Shown here one piece after another: positions 57,639 through 64,000 of a stretch of 64,000 bases of DNA. Location of the stretch: the NCBI RefSeq assembly GCF_016595155.1, contig NZ_JAENGP010000001.1:1-64000 (forward strand). Reading direction: 5' to 3'. Made by a program: the position numbers and the translations under genes. This stretch comes from Advenella mandrilli. GTDB taxonomy: Bacteria > Pseudomonadota > Gammaproteobacteria > Burkholderiales > Burkholderiaceae_B. Within the stretch, counting starts at the first letter, position 1. Every line of letters begins with the position of its first letter. The notes beneath the pieces were generated by a model. That model saw only the letters and a program-made list of their open reading frames with translations, did not search any database and had not been told where the DNA came from.

Positions 57639-58622
57639 ATGAAAGCAATTGAAATCTCACAGCCGGGTGGGCCGGAAGTATTAACTGTGGTAGAACGTGA
57701 GAAGCCGGTACTAAAAGCCGGTGAGGTTTTAATTAAAGTGAGCGCAGCGGGTATTAATCGCCCTGATGTGTTCCAGCGCAAAGGTTCTTATCCGCCACCG
57801 GCTGATGCCTCTGATTTGCCAGGCCTGGAAGTGGCGGGTGTGATTGTGGACGGTGATGTTTCGGGTACCAATCTTAAGATTGGCGACAAAGTGTGCGCCT
57901 TAACCCCAGGTGGCGGTTATGCCGAATACTGCGCAGCGCCTGCCGGTAACTGCTTGCCTATTCCCAAGGGCCTAAGTGACGTGGAAGCCGCTGGTTTGCC
58001 TGAAACGTATTTTACGGTTTGGACCAACGTGTTTGATCGCGGCGCCCTGGCCAAGGATGAAATCTTGCTGGTGCATGGCGGTGCAAGCGGAATCGGAACA
58101 ACCGCGATTCAATTGGCGCGTGCTTTTGGTAATACCGTTTACGCAACCGTGGGTAGCGATGAGCGCGTAAAGGCAGTCGAGGCCTTGGGTGCCAACAAAG
58201 GTATTAACTATAAAACCCAGGACTTTGTCGAGGAAATAAAAACCCTTACCCATGGCAAGGGTGTTAATGTCATTCTGGATATGGTTTCGGGTGAGTATGC
58301 TAATCGCAATATCAATAGTCTGGCCGATGACGGCCGTATTGTGATTATTGCCCAGCTGGGTGGTAGTAAAGCAACGATAGACACCAGTCAGCTAATGCGT
58401 CGTCGTCTTACCATTACCGGTTCAACCCTGCGTCCACGCTCACCCGCCTTTAAAACTGACATTGCCCAATCTTTGCAAACGCATGTCTGGCCATTGCTCG
58501 AGGCAGGAAAAATCAAGCCGGTTATTCACGCTACCTTCCCCTTTGAAAAAGTGGTAGACGCACATACCATGATGGATGCGGGTGAGCAGATTGGTAAAAT
58601 TATTTTGACTTTTGAAAATTAA
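57639..58622 (+). CDS. NAD(P)H quinone oxidoreductase, PIG3 type
   Basis: 327-residue zinc-free medium-chain reductase. AAGINRPDVFQRKGSYPPP (about 38-56), GLEVAGVI, and the nucleotide-binding GGASGIGTTAIQLA motif near 148. The family reduces quinones or similar enones with NADPH. The ATG at 57639 is preceded by AAGGAAGAA. Frame open upstream without a good site. Upstream of tpiA-secG as in related genera. Confidence 0.92.
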   Translation: MKAIEISQPGGPEVLTVVEREKPVLKAGEVLIKVSAAGINRPDVFQRKGSYPPPADASDLPGLEVAGVIVDGDVSGTNLKIGDKVCALTPGGGYAEYCAAPAGNCLPIPKGLSDVEAAGLPETYFTVWTNVFDRGALAKDEILLVHGGASGIGTTAIQLARAFGNTVYATVGSDERVKAVEALGANKGINYKTQDFVEEIKTLTHGKGVNVILDMVSGEYANRNINSLADDGRIVIIAQLGGSKATIDTSQLMRRRLTITGSTLRPRSPAFKTDIAQSLQTHVWPLLEAGKIKPVIHATFPFEKVVDAHTMMDAGEQIGKIILTFEN

Positions 58623-58636
58623 AGACAAAGCGGCTC

Positions 58637-58679
58637 TATACGGGTTAGAATATTAGGTTAATTAAATTTAACCCGTATA
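58637..58679. repeat. Perfect 11-bp inverted repeat between qor and tpiA
   Basis: TATACGGGTTA at 58637 and TAACCCGTATA at 58669, with 21 AT-rich bases between. The right arm ends 20 bp before tpiA. No T-run, so an operator or a leader hairpin is more likely than a terminator. Confidence 0.75.
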
Positions 58680-58699
58680 TTTACAAGCCGGATTTAACT

Positions 58700-59458
58700 A
58701 TGACAACAGCAAAAACGCGTCAGCGACTGGTTATTGGAAACTGGAAAATGAACGGCAGCCTGGCTGCCAATGAAGTGCTTTTGAAAGGCATTCGCGATGG
58801 GGTGGAAAATACGGGTGCGCATAACCACTGTATAATTGCTGTTTGTCCGTCTTTCCCTTATCTGGCACAGGTGTCGCAGGTTTTGGCTGGCAGCTCTGTG
58901 TCATGGGGGGCGCAAGATGTCAGTTGGCAGGAATCCGGTGCGTTCACCGGTGAAGTTTCTGCCTCTATGCTTAACGATTTCAATTGTGCATGGGCGCTGG
59001 TTGGTCACTCGGAGCGTCGCGCCCTGCATGGTGAAACCAGCGAACAGGTGGCCTTAAAGGCACAGGCTGCACTGGCCCATAATATTACACCGGTGGTTTG
59101 TGTTGGAGAAACCTTGCAAGATCGCGAACAGGAAAAAACCCTTGCGGTCATTCAGGCGCAACTGGCCCCGGTACTTGCTTTGGGTGAGCAGGCGGTGAAT
59201 AAAATGGTTATTGCCTATGAGCCTGTCTGGGCTATTGGTACCGGTCTTACCGCTTCGCCAGAACAGGCTCAGGAAGTGCATGCTTATATCCGTGCCCAGC
59301 TAAACGCGATTGGGGCCGGAAACGTTCAGGTTTTATATGGTGGCAGCGTTAAGGCTGCCAATGCGGCAAGTTTATTTGCCATGGCCGACATTGATGGCGC
59401 ACTGGTTGGTGGCGCTGCGCTGGTTGCCGAAGAATTTTTGAATATTGCGACTGCTTAA
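58700..59458 (+). CDS. tpiA: Triosephosphate isomerase
   Basis: 252 residues. VIGNWKMNG with the catalytic Lys near residue 16, GHSERR with the catalytic His, the AYEPVWAIGTG loop with the catalytic Glu, and YGGSVKAANA. Interconverts the triose phosphates in glycolysis and gluconeogenesis. 21 bp before secG. Confidence 0.97.
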   Translation: MTTAKTRQRLVIGNWKMNGSLAANEVLLKGIRDGVENTGAHNHCIIAVCPSFPYLAQVSQVLAGSSVSWGAQDVSWQESGAFTGEVSASMLNDFNCAWALVGHSERRALHGETSEQVALKAQAALAHNITPVVCVGETLQDREQEKTLAVIQAQLAPVLALGEQAVNKMVIAYEPVWAIGTGLTASPEQAQEVHAYIRAQLNAIGAGNVQVLYGGSVKAANAASLFAMADIDGALVGGAALVAEEFLNIATA

Positions 59459-59479
59459 TATTTTTGGAGTTTTACTTTT

Positions 59480-60037
59480 ATGCCTTCATATTTATATCCA
59501 TTGCTAACCGTAGTACAGGTGATTGCTGCGTTAAGCGTCATTGTGCTCGTGTTGCTGCAACAGGGCAAAGGCGCCGATATGGGTTCTTCCTTTGGGGGTG
59601 GTTCCGCCGGTAGTTTATTTGGTTCCACGGGGGCGGCAAACTTTTTCTCGCGTGCAACCAAATGGGTTGCCGTGCTGTTTTTTGCAGCTACCGCAGGTCT
59701 TGCTTATTTGGGCAATGCATCGCCAGAATCAGCAACAAGCCAAACTGGCGGCAGTGGTCTGATGGAAGGTTTTCAGCCACAAAATCCCGCTTTGCCAGTG
59801 GCGCCTCTTAGTGGTGATGCTGTTCCGGCGGCACCGGCTGCCGGTAGCCTGGTAACACCCGCTGCGCCAGCGTCGTCTGCTGTGCCTGCGCCTGTTGCCC
59901 CAGTTGAACAAACAGCTACAGTTGCACCGGAAACAGAAGCGACACCCGCAGCATCTGCCACGCCTGAAACTGTTGTAGAAACGCCAACAGAAACCGCACC
60001 GGCTTCTGAAAATTCAACAGAAAATACGCAGCAGTAA
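59480..60037 (+). CDS. secG: Preprotein translocase subunit SecG with long Ala/Pro tail
   Basis: 185 residues. The first 80 are a normal SecG: two membrane helices (about 5-25 and 54-73) joined by a loop with LLQQGKGADMGSSFGGGSAG. The remaining 105 residues are Ala, Pro, Thr, Glu and Val-rich low-complexity (AAPAAGSLVTPAAPASSAV and similar), longer than the usual 110-130-residue protein. Part of SecYEG. The tail would be periplasmic or cytoplasmic depending on topology inversion. Confidence 0.93.
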   Translation: MPSYLYPLLTVVQVIAALSVIVLVLLQQGKGADMGSSFGGGSAGSLFGSTGAANFFSRATKWVAVLFFAATAGLAYLGNASPESATSQTGGSGLMEGFQPQNPALPVAPLSGDAVPAAPAAGSLVTPAAPASSAVPAPVAPVEQTATVAPETEATPAASATPETVVETPTETAPASENSTENTQQ

Positions 60038-60089
60038 CAATTTTCTGGGAAATGCGTTATAATTTAATGCTTTCCAGAACACACTTCAT

Positions 60090-60174
60090 GCTCATGTGGT
60101 GGAATTGGTAGACACGCTATCTTGAGGGGGTAGTGGCGAAAGCTGTGCGAGTTCGAGTCTCGCCATGAGCACCA
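60090..60174 (+). tRNA. tRNA-Leu (anticodon GAG)
   Basis: 85 nt with encoded CCA. Acceptor GCTCATG/CATGAGC, anticodon stem CTATC-TTGAGGG-GGTAG with GAG and one G-U pair, class II variable arm, T-arm GCGAGTTCGAGTCTCGC. In related genera the nuo operon follows; here it does not. Confidence 0.95.
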
Positions 60175-60203
60175 TCGGTTTAAAACCGAATCAGTAAGAA
60201 TGC

Positions 60204-60237
60204 AAACCCTTGCTCTTTTAGAGCAGGGGTTTTTTTG
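60204..60237 (+). terminator. Intrinsic terminator after tRNA-Leu(GAG)
   Basis: AAACCCTTGCTC pairs with GAGCAGGGGTTT (one G-T pair, 5-nt loop) and then seven T. Confidence 0.88.
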
Positions 60238-60358
60238 TTTGTGGCTGATATTCAGGTAATACATCAAGGCAATCCGCTTTTTTGCTCCGATTGGCAATTT
60301 TGATATTTTCTTTTGCTTGAAAAATATGGAGGAAGTGTCATTGTTAACATGCGATTTT

Positions 60359-61654
60359 TTACCCTAATACCCGTTCTATTTTTTCATAGGCCTTTAGCAA
60401 TTCCTCTGGGGTGGTTGAATAGGGGGGGATTAAATAAATCGTGTTGCCGATTGGCCTAAGTATCAGGCCTTCACGCATGAATTGCCTGGGCAGGGAACTG
60501 CCGGTATTGCGTTTGCCTTGTGCTGGTGTGGCAAGATCAAAGGCGGCAATAGTGCCTTGAATTCGGGTGTGCATAATATGCCTTCCATTGGCCTTAAGCG
60601 TTGCCAGGCCTTGCTGATGCGCTATATTAATGGCGTGCATGGCCTGTTGGGTTGCCTCGCTTTGCAGCAACCGGGTTGCGGTAACGGCAGCGGCGCAGGC
60701 CAGCGGGTTTGCGGTATAAGAATGGCCATGCGAGAAAGCGTATTTCCATTCATCACTTAAAAAAGCCTCATAAATTTTAGGACTGGTAACCGTAAGGGCC
60801 AAAGGCAGAAAACCGCCTGTGATGCCTTTGGATAAACACACAAAATCGGGGACGATGCCGGTTTGTTCCATGGCAAAATTACTGCCAGTACGCCCAAACC
60901 CGGTCATGACTTCATCAAAAATAAGCAGGCTGTCGTGTGCATGGATCAGCTCCCCCACTTTTTTGATAAATGATGGGCGACACATACGCATTCCGCTGGC
61001 ACCCTGTACCAGGGGTTCAATAATAAGGGCGGCAATTTGTCCCGGGTTTTGTTCCAGATGGCTTTGCAAAATCGCTAAAGAACGGGATTCTTTTTCTTCT
61101 ACGTTTTTGTCATTATCCCAGGTGGCCGGAAAAGGAATGCTTAAGACATTGAAAAACAATTCCCTGAAATGGTCATGGTAGCCACATTCCGAACCAACCG
61201 ACATGGCACCAACGGTATCGCCGTGGTAGCCGCCTTCAAGACAGATAAATAATTTTTTTTCCTTGCCGTCCTTGTTCTTCCAATATTGGTAAGCCATTTT
61301 CAGGGCAACCTCAACACTGGTAGAGCCGTTGTCTGAAAAGAAAAAACGGGACAGGGATGCTGGCAACAGGGGGTCCAGGGTTTCGCACAACTGTACGGCA
61401 GGCTCGTGGGTAAAACCTGCAAAAATAACATGCTCCAGTGTTGTGGCTTGCTGGTAAATACTTTGTGCGATTTCCGGATGGGCATGGCCATATAAATTAA
61501 CCCACCAGCTGGAAATCAAATCCAGATAGGTATTGTCCTGTTCATCATACAGATAAGAGCCTTTGCCTTTTTTGATGGCTATCGGCAGGCCGGCAGTTTT
61601 CTCTTGGGTAAAGGGGTGCCAGACCCGTTTTTTATCACGCGAACTCAAGCTCAT
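60359..61654 (-). CDS. bioA: Adenosylmethionine-8-amino-7-oxononanoate aminotransferase
   Basis: 431 residues, class III aminotransferase. SSWWVNLYGHAHPEI, GGYHGDTVGAMSVG, FDEVMTGFGRTG with D247, and the PLP lysine K276 in LSKGITGGFLPL. The SSWW start is BioA-specific. Transfers the amino group of SAM to make diaminopelargonate in biotin synthesis. I chose the ATG at 61654 (GGATGA ahead); another three codons upstream is possible. Overlaps the end of bioD by about 20 bases. Last gene of bioFDA. Confidence 0.95.
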   Translation of the reverse strand: MSLSSRDKKRVWHPFTQEKTAGLPIAIKKGKGSYLYDEQDNTYLDLISSWWVNLYGHAHPEIAQSIYQQATTLEHVIFAGFTHEPAVQLCETLDPLLPASLSRFFFSDNGSTSVEVALKMAYQYWKNKDGKEKKLFICLEGGYHGDTVGAMSVGSECGYHDHFRELFFNVLSIPFPATWDNDKNVEEKESRSLAILQSHLEQNPGQIAALIIEPLVQGASGMRMCRPSFIKKVGELIHAHDSLLIFDEVMTGFGRTGSNFAMEQTGIVPDFVCLSKGITGGFLPLALTVTSPKIYEAFLSDEWKYAFSHGHSYTANPLACAAAVTATRLLQSEATQQAMHAINIAHQQGLATLKANGRHIMHTRIQGTIAAFDLATPAQGKRNTGSSLPRQFMREGLILRPIGNTIYLIPPYSTTPEELLKAYEKIERVLG

Positions 61655-62273
61655 TGTTATCATCCATATTAAATAAATTCAGTAGTTGGGGGCCTGGCTT
61701 AAGCGCTTGCAGGGAGTGTGTATTAATGGCGTCAAGCGGGGGGATTTCAGCCAGAACCGGGCTTTGCCCGAAATGCTCAAGCGTTTCCTTAAGCCGGGGG
61801 TTGCCGGGGCCGTTCAAAATAATTCCCGCTACGGGCATCTGTCGTGCGTGCAAGGCCTCAAGGCTTAGCAGGGTATGATTCAGGGTACCCAGTTTGGTAC
61901 TGGCAACCAGTAGCACGGGCAGGCCAAGCGCCTGTGCCAGGTCTATCATGAGATGCTCCCGGTTAAGCGGGACCATTAAACCGCCAGCGCCCTCAACCAC
62001 CAGACGGTGGACGGCGGGCAGCTTGATGGTGGTGATGTCTATATCACTGTTTTCTGCCTGTGCGGCAGTATGGGGAGATTCTGGCGCCTTGAATAGATAG
62101 CTTTCCAGATGCACTCGGTTTTTGATAATGCCTGCGACAAAAGTGCTGTCCGTGCCTTCAATGCTGCCCGTTTGTATGGGCTTGAAATAATCGCTGTCAG
62201 CATGCAGGCAGAGCCAGGCGCTGGCCAGGGTTTTGCCTATGTGGGTGTCTGTGCCGGTAATAAATACGCTCAT
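61635..62273 (-). CDS. bioD: Dethiobiotin synthetase
   Basis: 212 residues. P-loop-like GTDTHIGKT (7-15), KPIQTG with the substrate Lys, and VEGAGGLMVPL. Closes the ureido ring of dethiobiotin with CO2 and ATP. Eight bp after bioF, GAGGT ribosome site, overlaps bioA. Confidence 0.95.
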   Translation of the reverse strand: MSVFITGTDTHIGKTLASAWLCLHADSDYFKPIQTGSIEGTDSTFVAGIIKNRVHLESYLFKAPESPHTAAQAENSDIDITTIKLPAVHRLVVEGAGGLMVPLNREHLMIDLAQALGLPVLLVASTKLGTLNHTLLSLEALHARQMPVAGIILNGPGNPRLKETLEHFGQSPVLAEIPPLDAINTHSLQALKPGPQLLNLFNMDDNNELEFA

Positions 62274-62281
62274 GATTACCT

Positions 62282-63421
62282 CTATAGGGTTTTGATGATC
62301 GCAATGGTTTTTTCAATATCCTGTTCGGTATGGGTGGTGTTAAGTGCCAGGCGCAGGCGTGACTGCGCTGGCAGCACGGTTGGTGGGCGAATGGCCGACA
62401 CAATAATGCCTTGGCTGGCCAGCTTTAGCTTGGCGTCCAGGGTGCGTTTTTCGTCTTTTAAAATGACGGGCACGATGTGGGTGTTGGACAATCCGGTATC
62501 AAAACCGGCGGCAGACAGCTCATTGCGTAAATGCTGTGCCATGGCAAACAGCGTTTGTCTTTCTGGTTGAAAATCAGGCACCCATTCCCAGGCTTTTTGG
62601 GCGGCACCCACCACAAGTGGGGAGGGGGCGGTTGAGTACACAAAACCGGTGGTTTTATTAATAATGTAATTGCTGATGTCCCGGCTGCAGGCAATATACG
62701 CACCACTCACTCCCAATGCCTTGCTGAACGTACCCATCACCAGGTGCGGTACCCGATTAAACTGTATTTCGGTTGACAGGCCATAGCCTTGCGGACCGAA
62801 TAGTCCGGTGGCATGCGCCTCATCCAGATAGACAAATGCCTTGTGCTCTTCTGCCAGTGCAACTATTTCATTTAAATGAGCTTTGTCGCCATCCATGCCA
62901 TAGACCGTTTCCGCCACAATGAATTTGGGGCGTCTCTCGAGATGGTGGGCTTGCATCAGGCTAGCTAAATGACTCATATCATTGTGTTGGTAGCGAACCA
63001 GTTCGGCGCCACTTAAGAAAATGGCGTTATACAGGCTTGAATGATTCAGCTGGTCAAAAAACACCAGTGGCCGGGCAGCTAAAACCCGCTTGTCCAGCAG
63101 GCTGGCCAAGACGGTCAGGTTGGCCTGAAATCCTGAATTGAATACCAGCGCAGCTTCGGTGCCCTTGTCTTGGGCAATGCGCTTTTCAAAGGACTCGCAA
63201 AGCTCACTATTACCAGACAGCAGGCGAGAGCCGGTGGCACCCGCGCCCCAGCATTCTCCGGCCTTGGTGGCGGCCTGTACCAGTGCTGGCTGTTGGCTAA
63301 GGCCAAGGTAATCGTTACTGGAAAAATCAAGATGCGCTTTACCCTGGGGCAATAGAAAAAGCTGGCGGTAGCGGTTTTCGGTTTGCAGTTTGCCGCAATA
63401 CTGCTTGTATGAAGTAAGCAT
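62282..63421 (-). CDS. bioF: 8-amino-7-oxononanoate synthase
   Basis: 379 residues, alpha-oxoamine synthase. Start segment LDFSSNDYLGLS (31-42), GATGSRLLSGN (61-71), DEAHATGLFG, and the PLP lysine K234 in GTFSKALGVSG. Condenses pimeloyl-thioester with alanine. First gene of the operon, ribosome site GAGGAA. bioB and bioC are not in the window. Confidence 0.95.
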   Translation of the reverse strand: MLTSYKQYCGKLQTENRYRQLFLLPQGKAHLDFSSNDYLGLSQQPALVQAATKAGECWGAGATGSRLLSGNSELCESFEKRIAQDKGTEAALVFNSGFQANLTVLASLLDKRVLAARPLVFFDQLNHSSLYNAIFLSGAELVRYQHNDMSHLASLMQAHHLERRPKFIVAETVYGMDGDKAHLNEIVALAEEHKAFVYLDEAHATGLFGPQGYGLSTEIQFNRVPHLVMGTFSKALGVSGAYIACSRDISNYIINKTTGFVYSTAPSPLVVGAAQKAWEWVPDFQPERQTLFAMAQHLRNELSAAGFDTGLSNTHIVPVILKDEKRTLDAKLKLASQGIIVSAIRPPTVLPAQSRLRLALNTTHTEQDIEKTIAIIKTL

Positions 63422-63781
63422 TATTCCTCTTTTGTGCTGGTGTGCTTATGCTTATATAAGCAAGCAGAAAGTCAAAAGAAGATTTTAATGCTTGAGTGTG
63501 GAGGTGTGTTTTGTTATTTTTATGTTTTTTGGTGGTGTTTTAATGAAACTTAAAAGGAGAAGAGTGATTTTATTGGTTTTGTTACTGTGCGGTTTGAGTC
63601 AGTATGTGGCAAACTTTGATCTTTAGAAAAGGTTGGCTTTTTCAGGTGTTGCTTGCTAGTCGTTTTTTTGCCAGATTGCCAGAAAAATCAATGCAGTTTG
63701 TATGATTTGTTATTAAATGATTCGCAACTAATCAGTATAGTATCAATTTTTGTTCTCATTACAAATGTCTAGGGTATTCCC
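63422..63781. other. AT-rich intergenic region between bioF and azurin
   Basis: Mostly non-coding. It must contain the bioF promoter at its left end; no BirA-type operator was recognised. A possible 27-codon open frame lies at 63543-63626. The right half leads to the FNR-type box. Confidence 0.55.
63543..63626 (+). CDS. Possible small membrane peptide
   Basis: 27 residues: a basic start MKLKRRR, a hydrophobic stretch VILLVLLLCGLSQYVA, then a TAG stop. The K/R-rich start with a hydrophobic core looks like a short membrane or signal-type peptide. The upstream GGTGGTG is a weak ribosome site. Could be chance in an AT-rich spacer. Confidence 0.25.
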   Translation: MKLKRRRVILLVLLLCGLSQYVANFDL

Positions 63782-63795
63782 TTGATTTTTATCAA
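63782..63795. promoter_or_regulatory. FNR/ANR-type binding site upstream of azurin
   Basis: TTGATTTTTATCAA, a perfect match to the TTGAT-N4-ATCAA dyad. It is 115 bp before the azurin start, suitable for anaerobic or low-oxygen activation. Azurin genes in other bacteria are known to be under ANR/FNR-type control. Confidence 0.75.
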
Positions 63796-63910
63796 CAAAG
63801 ACTACTGTTTTACTCAACTATTCGGAAGAAATAGTGTTTAATACTGAATATGAGCTTATAACTTATCGTATGATACGTAAGTATAAAAGTTTTTTTCACA
63901 GGAGAAATAT

Positions 63911-64000
63911 ATGTCTTTCAAAAAACTGGCACTTGCTGCCGTTCTGTCTGTTGCCGCAACCCCCGTACTGGCTGCTGAATGTGTTGTAGAAATTGAATCT
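63911..64000 (+). CDS. azu: Azurin (partial, N-terminus only)
   Basis: First 30 codons only; continues past the window. Signal peptide MSFKKLALAAVLSVAATPVLA, then the azurin mature start AECVVEIES. Azurin is a periplasmic blue copper protein that shuttles electrons, often to nitrite reductase. GGAGAAAT ribosome site; perfect FNR-type box upstream. Copper ligands lie outside the window, so the assignment rests on the N-terminus. Confidence 0.85.
   Translation, partial: MSFKKLALAAVLSVAATPVLAAECVVEIES

Overview
The window looks like chromosome of a betaproteobacterium of the Alcaligenaceae type (Burkholderiales). The evidence is gene order and family content: 4.5S RNA-dnaX-ybaB-recR, carAB, greA/yhbY/rlmE/ftsH/folP/glmM, ppx/ppk next to pst, qor-tpiA-secG-tRNA-Leu(GAG), a Bug-family (tripartite tricarboxylate) binding protein, and an azurin gene at the right edge. 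Base composition looks close to balanced by eye. Nearly all of it is ordinary, tightly packed core chromosome. The clearly mobile part is the first 3.3 kb.

Left end (1-3.3 kb): a complete IS66-family element (tnpA, tnpB, tnpC, recognisable terminal inverted repeats at 127 and 2640) sits in the 5' end of an older IS66-type tnpB on the other strand. A small phage-like gene follows. From 3.5 to 7.5 kb lies a catabolic-looking cluster: acyl-CoA ligase, an orphan branched-chain-type periplasmic binding protein, and two overlapping hotdog-fold genes that look like a two-subunit enoyl-CoA hydratase. From 7.7 to 13.9 kb is an AddB/AddA-like nuclease-helicase pair. A very short YadA-type trimeric autotransporter comes next. 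Then 4.5S RNA, dnaX (with a nine-A slippery run followed by a -1-frame stop), ebfC and recR, with transaldolase convergent.

Centre (19-33 kb): a secreted protein of unknown function, carAB, then a block of accessory genes that separates carB from greA: bacterioferritin without the haem-ligand Met, an SDR oxidoreductase, a YchJ protein, a histidine phosphatase, a three-gene ABC importer, and a uracil/xanthine permease. Housekeeping genes resume at greA.

Phosphate region (39-48 kb): an OlsB-like N-acyltransferase, ppx and ppk divergent, and pstSCAB behind a good PHO box. phoU and phoBR do not follow pstB. Next is a metal-resistance unit: a CadR/PbrR-type MerR regulator divergent from a Cd/Pb/Zn P-type ATPase over a textbook 19-bp-spacer operator, with an APH/P-loop kinase fusion gene directly behind the ATPase.

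Right end (52.8-64 kb): Bug-type binding protein, tRNA-Pro, a His-rich periplasmic protein and a low-complexity lipoprotein, tRNA-Leu and tRNA-Ser, aspA, qor, tpiA, secG, tRNA-Leu(GAG), the bioFDA operon (minus strand), and the start of azurin with a perfect FNR/ANR-type box upstream. I saw no CRISPR array, integrase, restriction-modification set or recognisable phage-defence system. The most unusual items are small: the dnaX frameshift site, the minimal trimeric autotransporter, the split hydratase cluster, the binding protein with a helical tail and the metal ATPase/kinase pairing.
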